A stretch of 48,463 nt of DNA from an uncultured Clostridia bacterium (GTDB lineage: Bacteria > Bacillota > Clostridia > TANB77 > CAG-508), in NCBI GenBank assembly GCA_947632185.1, contig CANROH010000003.1, forward strand, positions 1-48,463, written 5' to 3'. This document shows positions 17,721-27,796 of this stretch, piece after piece. Numbering within the stretch: the stretch's first letter is position 1; each line of letters opens with the position of its first letter. Below the pieces are notes generated by a model. The model was given only the letters and a program-made list of their open reading frames with translations. It made no database searches and was not told where the DNA came from. Made by a program: the position numbers and the translations under genes.

Positions 17721-20523
17721 AATTCATGAATTAGCTAAAAAATTAGGAGTAGATACCAAGAAAGTTTTAGAAGTGGCACAGGAAGTTGGTATTGATGTAA
17801 AAAGCCATTTAAGTACTATCACAGAAGATGAAAAAAATAAAATTGAGAGATTAATTAAAGGAGTTGCAAAAACGAAATCTATGGAAAATAAAAAAGAAAA
17901 AAATGATGAACCAGTAATAATTAGAAGAGCAGTAATTATTAATGATGAAGAGGATAAAAAGGAAGAAGAAAGAAAAAAGAAAGAACAATCCAGAAAAAAA
18001 GATGTTGGATTTGTAGAAACTAAAAGAAATAAAGATTATAATATCGTTTATAGAGATAAACCAACAAAACCTCTTACTGTAAGTGAATTATTAGGCATTG
18101 CAAAGAAAAATGAACCAGAGGAAAAAAATGCGAAAAAAGTTATTCATGAGGAAAAAGAAATTACTGCAACTCCAAAAGTAAAAGAAAAAGTTTCTGAAGA
18201 GAAAAAAACAGAAACTTCTATTAGTAATGATTCTAATAAAAATGTACCTAAATTTGAAAATAAAAAGAATATTGATGCGGAACAAAATTCAAATAAAACA
18301 AATTATAGAGATAAAAAAGATAATAATGGGTATAATAAAAGAAACTTTGGTAATGAAAATCATTATAAAAATAATTTTAACAAAAAAGATACTAAATTTG
18401 AAAATAAAAACTTTAATAATCAAAAAAGAAGCTTTGATGATAGAGGAATAGATAAAAAAATTAAAAACATCATGGATGTTGATATTCCTATGGAAAAAGA
18501 AAATGTAAGAGATTATGGAAATAAAGTAAAAGATAAAGCAAGACAAAATAGACAAGAGCAGGAACAAAAAGTAAAAAGAAATAATCGTAAAAATTCTGGA
18601 AATGATTTTGATTCTGATAAATTAAATAATTTGAAAAAACAAAATAAATTATCTAATATGTTTAATGAAGGGGAAATGTTAGATTACTATGATTTAAGTA
18701 CAGAAAGAGGAAGAAGAAATAATAAGAAGAAAAATGCAAAACAAGAATCAAGAATGAAACAAAAAATATTCAAATTAACAGAAATAACAATTCCTGAAAG
18801 CATTACTGTTAAAGATTTAGCTACTGAAATGAAAATAACTAGTGGTGATGTAATTAAAAAATTATTGTCTTTAGGAATTATGGCAACAATAAATAATGAA
18901 CTTGACTTTGATACAGCATATCTAATTGCTCAAGAATATGGAATAACAGCTACAAAGAAAAATGTTGTAACTGATGAAGATATTTTAATTGATGAGACAG
19001 AAGATAAAGAAGAAGATTTACAACCTAGACCACCAGTTATTGTTGTTATGGAACACGTAGATCATGGAAAAACTTCTTTACTAGATGCAATAAGAAGTAC
19101 AAATGTAATTGAAGGAGAAGCAGGAGGAATTACACAACATATTGGAGCATACCAAGTTAAAATAAATGATAGAGATATAACTTTCTTGGATACACCAGGT
19201 CATGAAGCTTTTACAAGTATGAGAGCAAGAGGTGCTATGATAACTGATATTGCTATATTAGTTGTTGCAGCAAATGATGGTGTAATGCCTCAAACAGTTG
19301 AAGCTATAAATCATGCTAAAGCTGCTGGAATTCCAATAATAGTTGCTGTAAATAAAATGGATTTGCCTGATGCTAACTTTGAAAAGGTACAGCAAGAATT
19401 AATGAAATATGAATTAGTACCTGAAGAATGGGGAGGAAATACAATATATGTTCCAATTTCTGCAATGAAAAAAGAAGGTATAGATAATCTTCTAGAAATG
19501 GTATTATTGCAAGCTGATGTATTAGAGTTAAAAGCAAATCCTACAAAACAAGCTAAAGGTACTGTAATTGAAGCTAGACTTGATAAAACAAAAGGTCCTA
19601 TTGCTACAATGCTTGTACAAAGAGGAAAATTGGATGTTGGAGATACAATAATAGTTGGTTCTTCAATAGGTAGAATTAGAACAATGCAAAATGATAAAGG
19701 CAAAAAAGTTAAAAGTGCTGGACCTTCTATGCCAGTTGAAATAACAGGTTTAACTTCTGTTCCAGAATCTGGAGATACATTCTATGAAGTAAAAGATGAA
19801 AGAACAGCTAAACATTTAATCGAGAAGAGAAAGTATGAAAAACATCAAAAAGAAATTAATCAAAATAAAATTGTAACTCTTGATGATTTATTTAGTAAGA
19901 TAGAAAGTGAAAACTTAAAAGAATTAAATCTAATTGTTAAAGCAGATGTACAAGGTTCTGTTGAAGCTTTAAATCAATCTTTAGAAAAATTATCTAATTC
20001 AGAAGTTAAAGTTAAAGTAATTCATTCAAATGTTGGTGGAGTTACAGAATCTGATGTTAATCTTGCAAAAGTTTCAGGTGCAATTATAATTGCATTTAAT
20101 GTTAGACCTGAAGTTATAGCTAAAACAATTGCAGATAAAGATGGAGTAGAAATTAAACAATATTCTATAATTTACGATGCAATAAATGATGTAGAAGCAG
20201 CAATGAAAGGAATGCTAGATCCAGTTTATAAAGAAGTTGTTATTGGTACAGCTGAAATTAGACAAACATTTAAAGTGTCTAATGTTGGTACTATTGCAGG
20301 TTCTTATGTCTTAACAGGAAAAGTTGCAAGAAATGCAGGAATAAGAGTTATTAGAGATAATATTGTTATACATGATGGAAAATTAATATCATTAAAGAGA
20401 TTTAAAGATGATGTTAAAGAAGTTAATAAAGGATATGAATGTGGTCTTCAAATAGATGGATTTAATGATATTAAAGAAGGAGATCAATTAGAAGTATATG
20501 TTATGGAGCAAGTAAAACAATAA
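17707..20523 (+). CDS. infB: Translation initiation factor IF-2
   Basis: A 938-residue IF-2 starting at TTG behind GGAGGTG (17695-17701). An IF2_N module (residues 1-50), a long Lys/Asn/Glu-rich disordered linker (about 60-350), a second IF2_N module (about 355-415), then the GTPase core, domain II, and C-terminal fMet-tRNA-binding domains. GTPase motifs are DTPGHE (G3), NKMD (G4) and SAMK (G5). The G1 loop reads EHVDHGKT with E449 where bacterial IF-2 normally has Gly (GHVDHGKT); the Lys455-Thr456 pair is intact. The factor positions initiator tRNA and promotes subunit joining. An upstream in-frame ATG at 17692 is less likely because it would swallow the ribosome binding site. Confidence 0.95.
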   Translation: MEKIKIHELAKKLGVDTKKVLEVAQEVGIDVKSHLSTITEDEKNKIERLIKGVAKTKSMENKKEKNDEPVIIRRAVIINDEEDKKEEERKKKEQSRKKDVGFVETKRNKDYNIVYRDKPTKPLTVSELLGIAKKNEPEEKNAKKVIHEEKEITATPKVKEKVSEEKKTETSISNDSNKNVPKFENKKNIDAEQNSNKTNYRDKKDNNGYNKRNFGNENHYKNNFNKKDTKFENKNFNNQKRSFDDRGIDKKIKNIMDVDIPMEKENVRDYGNKVKDKARQNRQEQEQKVKRNNRKNSGNDFDSDKLNNLKKQNKLSNMFNEGEMLDYYDLSTERGRRNNKKKNAKQESRMKQKIFKLTEITIPESITVKDLATEMKITSGDVIKKLLSLGIMATINNELDFDTAYLIAQEYGITATKKNVVTDEDILIDETEDKEEDLQPRPPVIVVMEHVDHGKTSLLDAIRSTNVIEGEAGGITQHIGAYQVKINDRDITFLDTPGHEAFTSMRARGAMITDIAILVVAANDGVMPQTVEAINHAKAAGIPIIVAVNKMDLPDANFEKVQQELMKYELVPEEWGGNTIYVPISAMKKEGIDNLLEMVLLQADVLELKANPTKQAKGTVIEARLDKTKGPIATMLVQRGKLDVGDTIIVGSSIGRIRTMQNDKGKKVKSAGPSMPVEITGLTSVPESGDTFYEVKDERTAKHLIEKRKYEKHQKEINQNKIVTLDDLFSKIESENLKELNLIVKADVQGSVEALNQSLEKLSNSEVKVKVIHSNVGGVTESDVNLAKVSGAIIIAFNVRPEVIAKTIADKDGVEIKQYSIIYDAINDVEAAMKGMLDPVYKEVVIGTAEIRQTFKVSNVGTIAGSYVLTGKVARNAGIRVIRDNIVIHDGKLISLKRFKDDVKEVNKGYECGLQIDGFNDIKEGDQLEVYVMEQVKQ

Positions 20524-20584
20524 TTATTAAAAATTGCTTCTCCTAAAAATTGAATATATAAATTATAATAGAAAGGATAATTCT

Positions 20585-20950
20585 ATGGCAAGTAATAGTA
20601 ACAGAATGAATAAAATAGATGAAGAGTTAAAAAAAGAAATTAGTAATATAATTTCTTTGGAACTCAAAAATCCTCATCTTACGGGCTTAATTAGTGTAAC
20701 TAGAGTTAAAACTACACCAGATCTTAGATTTGCAAAAGTGTATGTAAGTATGATTAATGAAAAAAGTAAAAAAGAAAATTTAGCTATACTAAAACAATCT
20801 AGTGGATTTATTAGAAGCAGTATTGCTAAAAAGGTTAATTTAAGATATACGCCAGAACTTATTTTTGAATTTGATGAATCTTTAGAATATGGTTCTAGAA
20901 TCGATGAGATTTTAAAAAATATTACAAAAGATTTAAAAAAAGAACAATAG
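20585..20950 (+). CDS. rbfA: Ribosome-binding factor A
   Basis: A 121-residue RbfA with the KH-like fold signatures RMNKIDEELKKEIS, NPHLTGLISVTRV, TPDLRFAKVYVS and LRYTPELIFEFDESLEYGSRI. RbfA binds the 30S subunit during late 16S 5'-end maturation and works beside RimP and IF-2, encoded upstream. I prefer the ATG at 20585, behind GAAAGGA, over a start at 20534 that adds a non-conserved leader. Confidence 0.93.
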   Translation: MASNSNRMNKIDEELKKEISNIISLELKNPHLTGLISVTRVKTTPDLRFAKVYVSMINEKSKKENLAILKQSSGFIRSSIAKKVNLRYTPELIFEFDESLEYGSRIDEILKNITKDLKKEQ

Positions 20951-20980
20951 AAAAGCATATTGAAAGGGGATAAAATATAA

Positions 20981-21934
20981 ATGACATTAGATGAAATATT
21001 AGTAGAAATAAAAAAAGCAGAAAATATAATTGTTATAGCTCATGAAGCACCAGACGGCGATGCTATAGGAAGTAGTTTGGCAATGTGCTTAGCATTAAGA
21101 AATATGAAGAAAAATGCTTTTATTTTAATGAAAGATTTTCCAGAAAATTTTAATTTTTTAGATGGGCGAGAATATATTATATCACATTCTGAAATTGAAA
21201 AATATGATTTAGCAATAGTTCTAGATTGTCAAAATATAAAAAGGATAAATGCAGAATTTATAGAATATTTTGAAAATGCTAAAGTTAAAGTAGAAATAGA
21301 TCATCATAGCAGAAATGATATGTTTGCAGATTACAATGTTGTAAATCATGTTTCACCAGCAACAGCTCAGATTTTAGTGTCAAGTTTTGAGTATTTAGGA
21401 ATAGAAATTACTAAAGAAATTGGAACTTGTTTATTAACAGGAATTATAACTGATACTAATGGTTTTAGAAATAGTAATGTTACTATTGAATCTTTTGAAT
21501 ATGCATCTTGGTGTTTAGAAAAAGGAATTAATCTTCCAAATGTATATAAACAATCTATGCTTACACTATCAAAGGCCAAGTTTGAAGCACAAAAACTTGC
21601 AATGAATAGATTAGAATTTTTACATGATGGAAAGATTGCCTTTACATATATGACAAAAGCAGACGAAGCTGAAATTGGAATTAAAACAGGAGAAAAAGAT
21701 GGCATTGTTGAAATAGGTAGAAGTGTGGAAGGTGTAGAAGTTTCTATTTTCTTATATGAACAAGAAGTCGGATATAAAGCATCACTTAGATCTAATGAAT
21801 ATGTAAATGTTGCAGAAATTTGTTTAACTTTTGGTGGAGGTGGGCACATTAAAGCTGCCGGTGCTAATATGAATATGAGTTTTGAAGAAGCTAAAAATGC
21901 TATTATTTCAGAGGTCGTAAAACATTTAAAATAA
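20981..21934 (+). CDS. nrnA: DHH-family oligoribonuclease/pAp phosphatase NrnA
   Basis: A 317-residue DHH/DHHA1 phosphoesterase. HEAPDGDAIGSS supplies the first metal ligands, VLDCQN and IDHHSRND the second and DHH motifs, and the C-terminal DHHA1 domain ends with GGGGHIKAAGA. Members degrade nano-RNAs and dephosphorylate 3'-phosphoadenosine 5'-phosphate. It closes the rimP cluster, 30 bases after rbfA with GAAAGGGG before the ATG. In Firmicutes truB normally follows; here a terminator does. Confidence 0.92.
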   Translation: MTLDEILVEIKKAENIIVIAHEAPDGDAIGSSLAMCLALRNMKKNAFILMKDFPENFNFLDGREYIISHSEIEKYDLAIVLDCQNIKRINAEFIEYFENAKVKVEIDHHSRNDMFADYNVVNHVSPATAQILVSSFEYLGIEITKEIGTCLLTGIITDTNGFRNSNVTIESFEYASWCLEKGINLPNVYKQSMLTLSKAKFEAQKLAMNRLEFLHDGKIAFTYMTKADEAEIGIKTGEKDGIVEIGRSVEGVEVSIFLYEQEVGYKASLRSNEYVNVAEICLTFGGGGHIKAAGANMNMSFEEAKNAIISEVVKHLK

Positions 21935-21960
21935 ATTTTATAAAGTAAAATGATAAAACA

Positions 21961-21992
21961 AAACCTAATATTTTTATAATATTAGGTTTTTT
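21961..21992. terminator. Bidirectional terminator between nrnA and the sortase gene
   Basis: AAACCTAATATT (21961-21972) pairs perfectly with AATATTAGGTTT (21978-21989), loop TTTAT, with A and T runs outside; suited to both convergent genes. Confidence 0.88.
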
Positions 21993-21995
21993 ATA

Positions 21996-22850
21996 TTAAT
22001 ATTTTATTGATTTTGCTTGAATTATAATTCTATATTGATTATTATTTGCACAAGTATATACTGTTAAAATATTATCAGCAGGTGTAATTTCCATATTAAA
22101 ATCATATACAGATTTTTCTAATGAGCTATTTATAAAATTTTGAAACTGTTCATCTGATTGAAATTCAGTTGTACTATCAAATTCTGAAGATGGTATCTTA
22201 TAAATCGAAAATATTTGATATTTATATGTTGTTTGAGGAGTATATAATGTGATGTACTGATTTTCTTCATTACTGTACCAAGATTTTTCTAATGCATTAT
22301 TTAAAGAAGAAAACATACTACCATTTCTACGATTATGTCCATATATAATAATATTTTTATCTGTACCATCAAATTTATTTCTATAATCTGCAAAAATCCA
22401 TCCAGCAGAATTATATTCTTTGTTAAAATTATGTTTTAAATAATAATTATTGTCTTGAGATTTTACAACAGGAAAATCAACCTTTGTATTATTTATTTTA
22501 ATCCAAGCAACTGTATCTGAATTAGTATTTAGTAAATTAGAAAAATCTAATAAATAATTTTCATTTTGAGAATTTGAAGTGTTTTCTTCAATATTTGTAT
22601 TTTCATTTGGAATATTATTAACTTCATCTATATTATTGTCAGTTTTATCTTTAGTAGGATTTGGTACTTCTGGAATATTTACTTGAGAAGTAAGTTCATC
22701 TATTATTTTGTTATTAGCTTTATTTTCTAGATTCCATTTATATAAAAAGTATAGTGCAATAACTATAATTATTACAGATATAATTCTAAAAATTATAATT
22801 GGAATAGAATAATTATGTTCTTTAAAACTTGTAAATTTAAGATTCTTCAT
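21996..22850 (-). CDS. Class B-type sortase
   Basis: A 284-residue sortase. One membrane helix lies at about residues 16-38, followed by an Asn/Asp/Glu-rich spacer to about 100, then the sortase domain. Active-site residues: H172 (IYGHNRRNGSMF), C267 (VYTCANN) and R274 (QYRII). AWIKINNTKVDFPVV and the loop lengths fit class B. The enzyme is a transpeptidase that anchors surface proteins or assembles pili. The reverse-strand start is the ATG at 22850 with GGAGGT before it; an upstream ATG at 22868 has no such site. No protein with a sorting motif is next to it. Confidence 0.87.
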   Translation of the reverse strand: MKNLKFTSFKEHNYSIPIIIFRIISVIIIVIALYFLYKWNLENKANNKIIDELTSQVNIPEVPNPTKDKTDNNIDEVNNIPNENTNIEENTSNSQNENYLLDFSNLLNTNSDTVAWIKINNTKVDFPVVKSQDNNYYLKHNFNKEYNSAGWIFADYRNKFDGTDKNIIIYGHNRRNGSMFSSLNNALEKSWYSNEENQYITLYTPQTTYKYQIFSIYKIPSSEFDSTTEFQSDEQFQNFINSSLEKSVYDFNMEITPADNILTVYTCANNNQYRIIIQAKSIKY

Positions 22851-22872
22851 TTGTAATACCTCCGACATATAA

Positions 22873-22900
22873 ATTATATCATATAAATTTTGTAAGTAAA
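22873..22900 (-). promoter_or_regulatory. Promoter of the sortase gene
   Basis: Reverse strand: TTTACT (complement of 22895-22900), 16-base spacer, TATAAT (complement of 22873-22878) preceded by TGA, an extended -10. Confidence 0.5.
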
Positions 22901-23018
22901 TAAAAATTTAAAAATGTATTTATTTAAAAAATTAGTTGTGATATATTTAAAAAAGATATTTTAATATGCTAATTTATACATATTAAAAATTATTTTTAAT
23001 ATTAATTGGAGAATTATT

Positions 23019-24017
23019 ATGAGATTAAATTTTACAAATGAGTATTATAGGAATAAAGCAATGCAACTATCAGAAAATAAAAAAGTTGTCACTCATTCAA
23101 TTCAAGATGCTTTTTTTATTTTAATAAAAGATATTGAATTAGAATGCTTATCAAATTTATGTATAATGATACAAGAATATTTCAAATCTTATAATCTATC
23201 TATCGAAAACTGTTATCAATTAACGCAAGGAAATGATAATTCAAAAATAAAATTAGACGATAAGATTAAAATAATTATATTAAAACTTGCTTATAATTGT
23301 ATTGAAAGTGGAAAATATTTAGGAGACCAAATAATACCTGAAAGTAATATAAATGCAAGCTCATGGATTTCTCATTCGATGTTTGAAGGAAAGCTTGCTG
23401 GGCAGTTAGCTATGATGTATAAACTTGATTCACAACAAGCAGTAATACAAGGATTGTTACATGATTATGGTAGGAAAAAAATTCACGATTTTATGCATGT
23501 TATCATTGGATTTGAAAATTTGGTTGATTTAGGTTGGGAGGCAGAAGCAATAGCATGTTTAACTCATTCTTTTTTGAATGGTGGAAGATGTGCAACTAAT
23601 GATCAAGCGTTAGACGGCTTTTTTATAGATTCATATGGAAATCCTAAATGGAAAGAAGGAACTATAAAAGATGATATTACGATTTTTTTGGAAAAATATA
23701 AATTTACAAAGTATGATATTATTTTAAATATATCTGATTTAATGGCAAAATCAAATGGAATTGTTTCACCATATGAGAGAATTAAAGATATTGAATCTAG
23801 GAGAATATTAGATAGAAATAATAGAGTTTATTTTTTGTCGGAATTTTCAAATGTATTAATTAACTTCTTAAAAGATATAAATATTAATTTACCTAAAGAA
23901 TTTGAAAAAGAAATAAAACCAACTCAAGATTTATCTTTAGATGATATAACTAAAAAATTTAAAAAAATATCAGATTTATTTTTTGAGATTTATTCGAGCT
24001 TTTATCCTATTAATTGA
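23019..24017 (+). CDS. HD-domain phosphohydrolase-like protein
   Basis: A 332-residue protein. Residues 1-95 have no recognisable domain. The HD domain follows: SHSMFEGKLAGQ (first His), LLHDYGRKK (His-Asp), ACLTHSFLNGG (third His) and ISDLMAKSNG (last Asp). HD proteins hydrolyse phosphate esters or nucleotides with divalent metals; the substrate cannot be inferred. No membrane helix is present. It is transcribed divergently from the sortase gene, with TTGGAGAA before the ATG, and stands alone with its own upstream AT-rich region. Ends at TGA. Confidence 0.72.
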   Translation: MRLNFTNEYYRNKAMQLSENKKVVTHSIQDAFFILIKDIELECLSNLCIMIQEYFKSYNLSIENCYQLTQGNDNSKIKLDDKIKIIILKLAYNCIESGKYLGDQIIPESNINASSWISHSMFEGKLAGQLAMMYKLDSQQAVIQGLLHDYGRKKIHDFMHVIIGFENLVDLGWEAEAIACLTHSFLNGGRCATNDQALDGFFIDSYGNPKWKEGTIKDDITIFLEKYKFTKYDIILNISDLMAKSNGIVSPYERIKDIESRRILDRNNRVYFLSEFSNVLINFLKDININLPKEFEKEIKPTQDLSLDDITKKFKKISDLFFEIYSSFYPIN

Positions 24018-24047
24018 TTAATTTCTACAAATTATATAGATAAAATA

Positions 24048-24076
24048 TAGACAAAAATATTTTTTTCGTATAAAAT
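24048..24076 (+). promoter_or_regulatory. Promoter of the phosphodiester glycosidase gene
   Basis: TAGACA (24048-24053), 17-base spacer, TAAAAT (24071-24076). Confidence 0.5.
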
Positions 24077-24116
24077 ATATAATATCAATTTAATTAAACA
24101 GGAAAGGATAAACTAA

Positions 24117-25325
24117 ATGAGAAATAGTACAATAGATAAAGAAATAGATGTTAATTTAGATGAAAACTCTACTAAAGTAGAAGATATTAATGATTTAAGT
24201 AGAAAAAATAAAAAATCAAGAATAGAAAAAAAAGCAGAATTAAAAAAAGAGCATAATTTTTCCGGAATATTTAGTAAAATTTTTACAGTATTATTTTCAT
24301 TAGGAACTATAGGAATAGTAATTGTTTTATTTTTATTATATGGCCCATATATAGGTTTTAGAGAATGGCTTGTAACTACAGCTATGACAACAATGACACA
24401 TCAATATTTTGCAACTTGGTTTTATGACGAAGAAACAATTGATTACATATTAGATAAAAATAAAGTTATTGAAACAAATGAAACTACTGATGTAAATGCT
24501 ATTAATACAGAATTAGCCTCAAATAAAGTTGAATATGAAAATGAATATGAAAGACAAATTTTAGAAAGAGATGAAGCTAATGATGATTATAAAATTATAG
24601 AAATTTCTGATAAAAAATTTGATGGATATTTGGTAGCTGTTTATGATCCATCAAGAGTACATACTGTTGTTACAAAAAATTTAGGAGTTTCTGGTCAATA
24701 TTTAACTACAATGGCAAAAAATAATGATGCTTTAATTGCTATTAATGGAGGTGGATTTGTAGATCCTAATTTTAGTAGTACAGGAGGCTCACCTTTAGGA
24801 ATTACTGTTTCAAATGGACAATATGTTACTACGAGTTCTTATGCAGGTTCTGGGGGAATAATTGGATTTACAGAAGATAATAAGTTAGTATTAGGTAAAA
24901 TGTCTTTATCTAAAGCAAAACAACAAGGAATTCGAGATGCAGTTACTTTTGGACCTTTTTTAATAGTAAATGGTAAAGCATCAGAAGTATTAGGTAATGG
25001 CGGTTGGGGAAAAGCACCTAGAACAGCTATAGCTCAAAGACAAGATGGTATAGTATTGTTTTTAGTATTAGATGGAAGAACAACATCAAAACCTGGTGCA
25101 GATATGAATGATTTAATAGAAATATTAGAAAATTATGGAGCTGTAAATGCAGCAAACTTGGATGGAGGAACATCTAGTGTTTTAGTTGTAAATGGAACTA
25201 TAGTAAATGACCCAATTGATAGTACAGGAGCACATAAAACAAGACCTATTGCAACTGGATTTATATTAAGTAAAGATGATAGTGATGATAGTGATCACTC
25301 TGTTGTTGAAGAAAAAATAAAATAA
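24117..25325 (+). CDS. Phosphodiester glycosidase family (NAGPA-type) exported protein
   Basis: A 402-residue protein. The first 55 residues are charged and cytosolic, a membrane helix follows at about 57-80, and the remainder lies outside. The C-terminal half is a phosphodiester glycosidase domain: ALIAINGGGFVDP, SPLGITVSNGQ, GKAPRTAIAQRQDG and the final NLDGGTSSVLVVNG, all family landmarks. Members related to human NAGPA split sugar-phosphodiesters; bacterial ones act on wall polymers or exopolysaccharide. A role in trimming teichoic-acid-like polymers is inferred. It has its own promoter and terminator. AGGAAAGGA precedes the ATG. Confidence 0.82.
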   Translation: MRNSTIDKEIDVNLDENSTKVEDINDLSRKNKKSRIEKKAELKKEHNFSGIFSKIFTVLFSLGTIGIVIVLFLLYGPYIGFREWLVTTAMTTMTHQYFATWFYDEETIDYILDKNKVIETNETTDVNAINTELASNKVEYENEYERQILERDEANDDYKIIEISDKKFDGYLVAVYDPSRVHTVVTKNLGVSGQYLTTMAKNNDALIAINGGGFVDPNFSSTGGSPLGITVSNGQYVTTSSYAGSGGIIGFTEDNKLVLGKMSLSKAKQQGIRDAVTFGPFLIVNGKASEVLGNGGWGKAPRTAIAQRQDGIVLFLVLDGRTTSKPGADMNDLIEILENYGAVNAANLDGGTSSVLVVNGTIVNDPIDSTGAHKTRPIATGFILSKDDSDDSDHSVVEEKIK

Positions 25326-25334
25326 GTTAAAAAG

Positions 25335-25390
25335 GAAAAGTAGAAAATTTATTCTACTTTTCTTTTTTATATTCTACTTTTCTTTTTTAT
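25335..25390 (+). terminator. Terminator with tandemly duplicated 3' arm
   Basis: GAAAAGTAGAA (about 25335-25345) can pair with TTCTACTTTTC in either of two perfect 20-base direct repeats at 25351-25370 and 25371-25390, each ending in a T run. The duplication gives two overlapping terminator forms sharing one 5' arm. Confidence 0.8.
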
Positions 25391-25398
25391 ACAAATTA

Positions 25399-25427
25399 TT
25401 GATTTATAAATCTATTTACAATATAAT
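25399..25427 (+). promoter_or_regulatory. Promoter of the VanW-family gene
   Basis: TTGATT (25399-25404), 17-base spacer, perfect TATAAT (25422-25427). Confidence 0.65.
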
Positions 25428-25471
25428 ATAAATGAATTTTAAATTTTAAAAAATATTTTGAGGAAATTTAT

Positions 25472-26974
25472 ATGCCAGATTTTCAAATATTTAAAGGTAA
25501 TAATAAAAAAATTTTAAAAATGTTTAAACATGATAGTATTGTATTGCTTTTTGTGATATTTCTTGCAATATTTATAGGAATATTGATTGCAGGTAGTATA
25601 ATGTTTTATTCAAATCAACAAAATAGTAATACTATACAATCAGGAGTCTTTATTAAAGGTATTAACGTTTCTGGTTTAACAAAACAGGAAGCTATAAAAT
25701 TAGTGACAAATGAATTACATAAACAAATGAATGACCACCTTGAATTGACTTATAAGAATTATAATTATTATCTTGAAGTTGAACAAATCGAAGCTAAATT
25801 TGATATTGAATCTTCTGTAAATTATGCACTTAATATTGCAAAAACAGGAAATTTTTTAAATGATATGGAAAAATATATTTTAGTACTTACAGCAAATATA
25901 AATATAGAACCAGTACTAACATATAATGAAAATGCATTAATTTCATATTTAGAAACAATCCAAGCTAATTTACCAGATCAAGTACAGCAATATGGCTATT
26001 ATATTGAAGATGATGAACTTATTATAACAAATGGTTCTAATGGTGTAGAAATTAGTGTAGATGATTTAAAAAATATTATTATCGAATCAATTCAAGATAT
26101 TAGTTATTCTAATGAATACATTCAAATTCCAACACATGTAAAATATCCTGATCCTATAAATGTAGAATCAATACATAGTGACGTCTATAGAGAAGTTCAA
26201 AATGCGTATTTTACAACTGAACCATATGCAGTTTTTCCAGATGTTACAGGAGTCGATTTTGATATTGATAAAGCTAAAGAAATAATAGAAAATAATCCAG
26301 AAGCAGAAGAATATGCAATTGAATTAAATTATAAAAAAGCAGACATTACAGTAAATGATTTAGGAAAGGAAGCTTTTCCTGATTTAGTGGGCTCATATAT
26401 AACAAAATATAATGCTAGAGATACTGATAGAACTACAAATTTAAGATTAGCTGCCGAGAAAATAAATGGAACTGTTGTAATGCCAGGTGAAATTTTTTCT
26501 TATAATAAAGTAGTTGGAAAAAGAACTATAGAAGCTGGATATAAAGAAGCTCCTATTTATCAAGATGGTGGAGTTACTGATGGATTAGGTGGAGGAATTT
26601 GCCAAATATCTACAACTTTATATAATGCAGCAATAGAAGCAAATATGGAAATTGAGCAAAGAAGAAATCATATGTTTGTACCATCATATGCAGAAGCAGG
26701 AAAGGATGCTACTGTTGTTTGGGGGTCTACAGATTTTCAATTTAAAAATAGAAGAGATTATCCGATTAAAATTGAAGCTCAAGTAACTGGAGGAATAGCA
26801 TCAGTAAAGATATATGGGCTTCATATGGAAGATGAATATGAACTTTTTATTGATACTAAAACAATAAAATCAACAAGTACATCTTTGGTAGTAGAATCTT
26901 ATAGAGCATATAGAAGAGATGGTAAAATTGTAAAAAGAGATAAATTATATACAGATACATATAAAGTACATTGA
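25472..26974 (+). CDS. VanW family exported protein
   Basis: A 500-residue protein with a short basic N-terminus and one membrane helix at about residues 23-48. Two peptidoglycan-binding-type (PG_binding_4) modules seem to fill about 55-300. The VanW domain covers about 320-450, with RTTNLRLAAEKINGTVV, PGEIFSYN, GGGICQISTTLYNAA and RRNHMF; the tail to 500 looks like a G5-type or beta-rich extension. VanW is named from vancomycin-resistance clusters but its activity is unknown, and such proteins are common in clostridial envelopes without resistance genes. None is present here. GAGGAAAT precedes the ATG; ends at TGA. Confidence 0.87.
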   Translation: MPDFQIFKGNNKKILKMFKHDSIVLLFVIFLAIFIGILIAGSIMFYSNQQNSNTIQSGVFIKGINVSGLTKQEAIKLVTNELHKQMNDHLELTYKNYNYYLEVEQIEAKFDIESSVNYALNIAKTGNFLNDMEKYILVLTANINIEPVLTYNENALISYLETIQANLPDQVQQYGYYIEDDELIITNGSNGVEISVDDLKNIIIESIQDISYSNEYIQIPTHVKYPDPINVESIHSDVYREVQNAYFTTEPYAVFPDVTGVDFDIDKAKEIIENNPEAEEYAIELNYKKADITVNDLGKEAFPDLVGSYITKYNARDTDRTTNLRLAAEKINGTVVMPGEIFSYNKVVGKRTIEAGYKEAPIYQDGGVTDGLGGGICQISTTLYNAAIEANMEIEQRRNHMFVPSYAEAGKDATVVWGSTDFQFKNRRDYPIKIEAQVTGGIASVKIYGLHMEDEYELFIDTKTIKSTSTSLVVESYRAYRRDGKIVKRDKLYTDTYKVH

Positions 26975-27028
26975 TAAATTTGTTATGAATTATTAAATTG
27001 AAAGGATTTATAAAAATAAAATTTCAAG

Positions 27029-27682
27029 ATGAGAATAAGAAGAAAAAAATGGGCAAAACAAGAATTAGAAAATTCTAAATTTTATATTGATAATCCATTT
27101 GAATTAAAAGGAAAATGGAATGAAATGTTTCCTAAAAAACAGCCTCTTCATATTGAAATTGGTTGTGGAAAAGGGTTATTTATATCTACATTAGCTACAA
27201 AAAATAAAAATATAAATTATATTGCTATTGATATGATTGAAGCAATGCTGGGACTTTCTAAAAGAAATATAGAAAAAGCTTATAATTTTACTTATCCAGA
27301 AAATCTATTATTAATTAGAGCAAATGCAGAAAGAATATCAGAAGTTTTTGATAAAAAAGATACTGTAGAGAGAATATATATAAATTTTTGTAATCCATGG
27401 CCTAAGAAAAAACATAATAAAAAAAGATTAACTCATATAAGACAATTAAAATTATATGAAGGATTTATTGTGCCAAATGGAGAATTATATTTTAAGACAG
27501 ATTCTGATGAATTATTTGAAGATAGCCTTAAATATTTAGCTGAATCAAATTTTAAAATAATTTCAAAAACATATGATTTACATAATGAACCAATATTTGG
27601 TGAAAATATTATGACAGAACATGAAAAAATGTTTTCAGAAGAAGGAATAAAAATAAAGGCATTAATTGCTAAAATGGGATAG
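27029..27682 (+). CDS. trmB: tRNA (guanine46-N7)-methyltransferase TrmB
   Basis: A 217-residue TrmB. The SAM-binding motif EIGCGKGLFIS lies at about residues 42-52, followed by the family-specific NFCNPWPKKKHNKKRLTH (about 129-146) and the C-terminal GELYFKTDSDELFEDSL. It methylates G46 in the variable loop of tRNA. The ATG at 27029 is the only usual start in frame after the stop at 27017, yet the nearest good ribosome binding site (GAAAGGA, about 27000) is over 20 bases away, so initiation may be weak or use a structure. Confidence 0.92.
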   Translation: MRIRRKKWAKQELENSKFYIDNPFELKGKWNEMFPKKQPLHIEIGCGKGLFISTLATKNKNINYIAIDMIEAMLGLSKRNIEKAYNFTYPENLLLIRANAERISEVFDKKDTVERIYINFCNPWPKKKHNKKRLTHIRQLKLYEGFIVPNGELYFKTDSDELFEDSLKYLAESNFKIISKTYDLHNEPIFGENIMTEHEKMFSEEGIKIKALIAKMG

Positions 27683-27796
27683 TTTTCTTATAAAAAAATT
27701 AACTATGTTATTTAACTTTAAGGTAATTTAATTTAATTTTATTTTAAGGTTATATATATAAAATCATTTAAAATATTATAAAGGAGGGAAAAGACT

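Noticed and set aside
18091-18567. Antisense and overlapping frames inside the infB linker
   Set aside because: They arise from the Lys/Asn-rich low-complexity codons of IF-2, have no ribosome binding sites and resemble no family.
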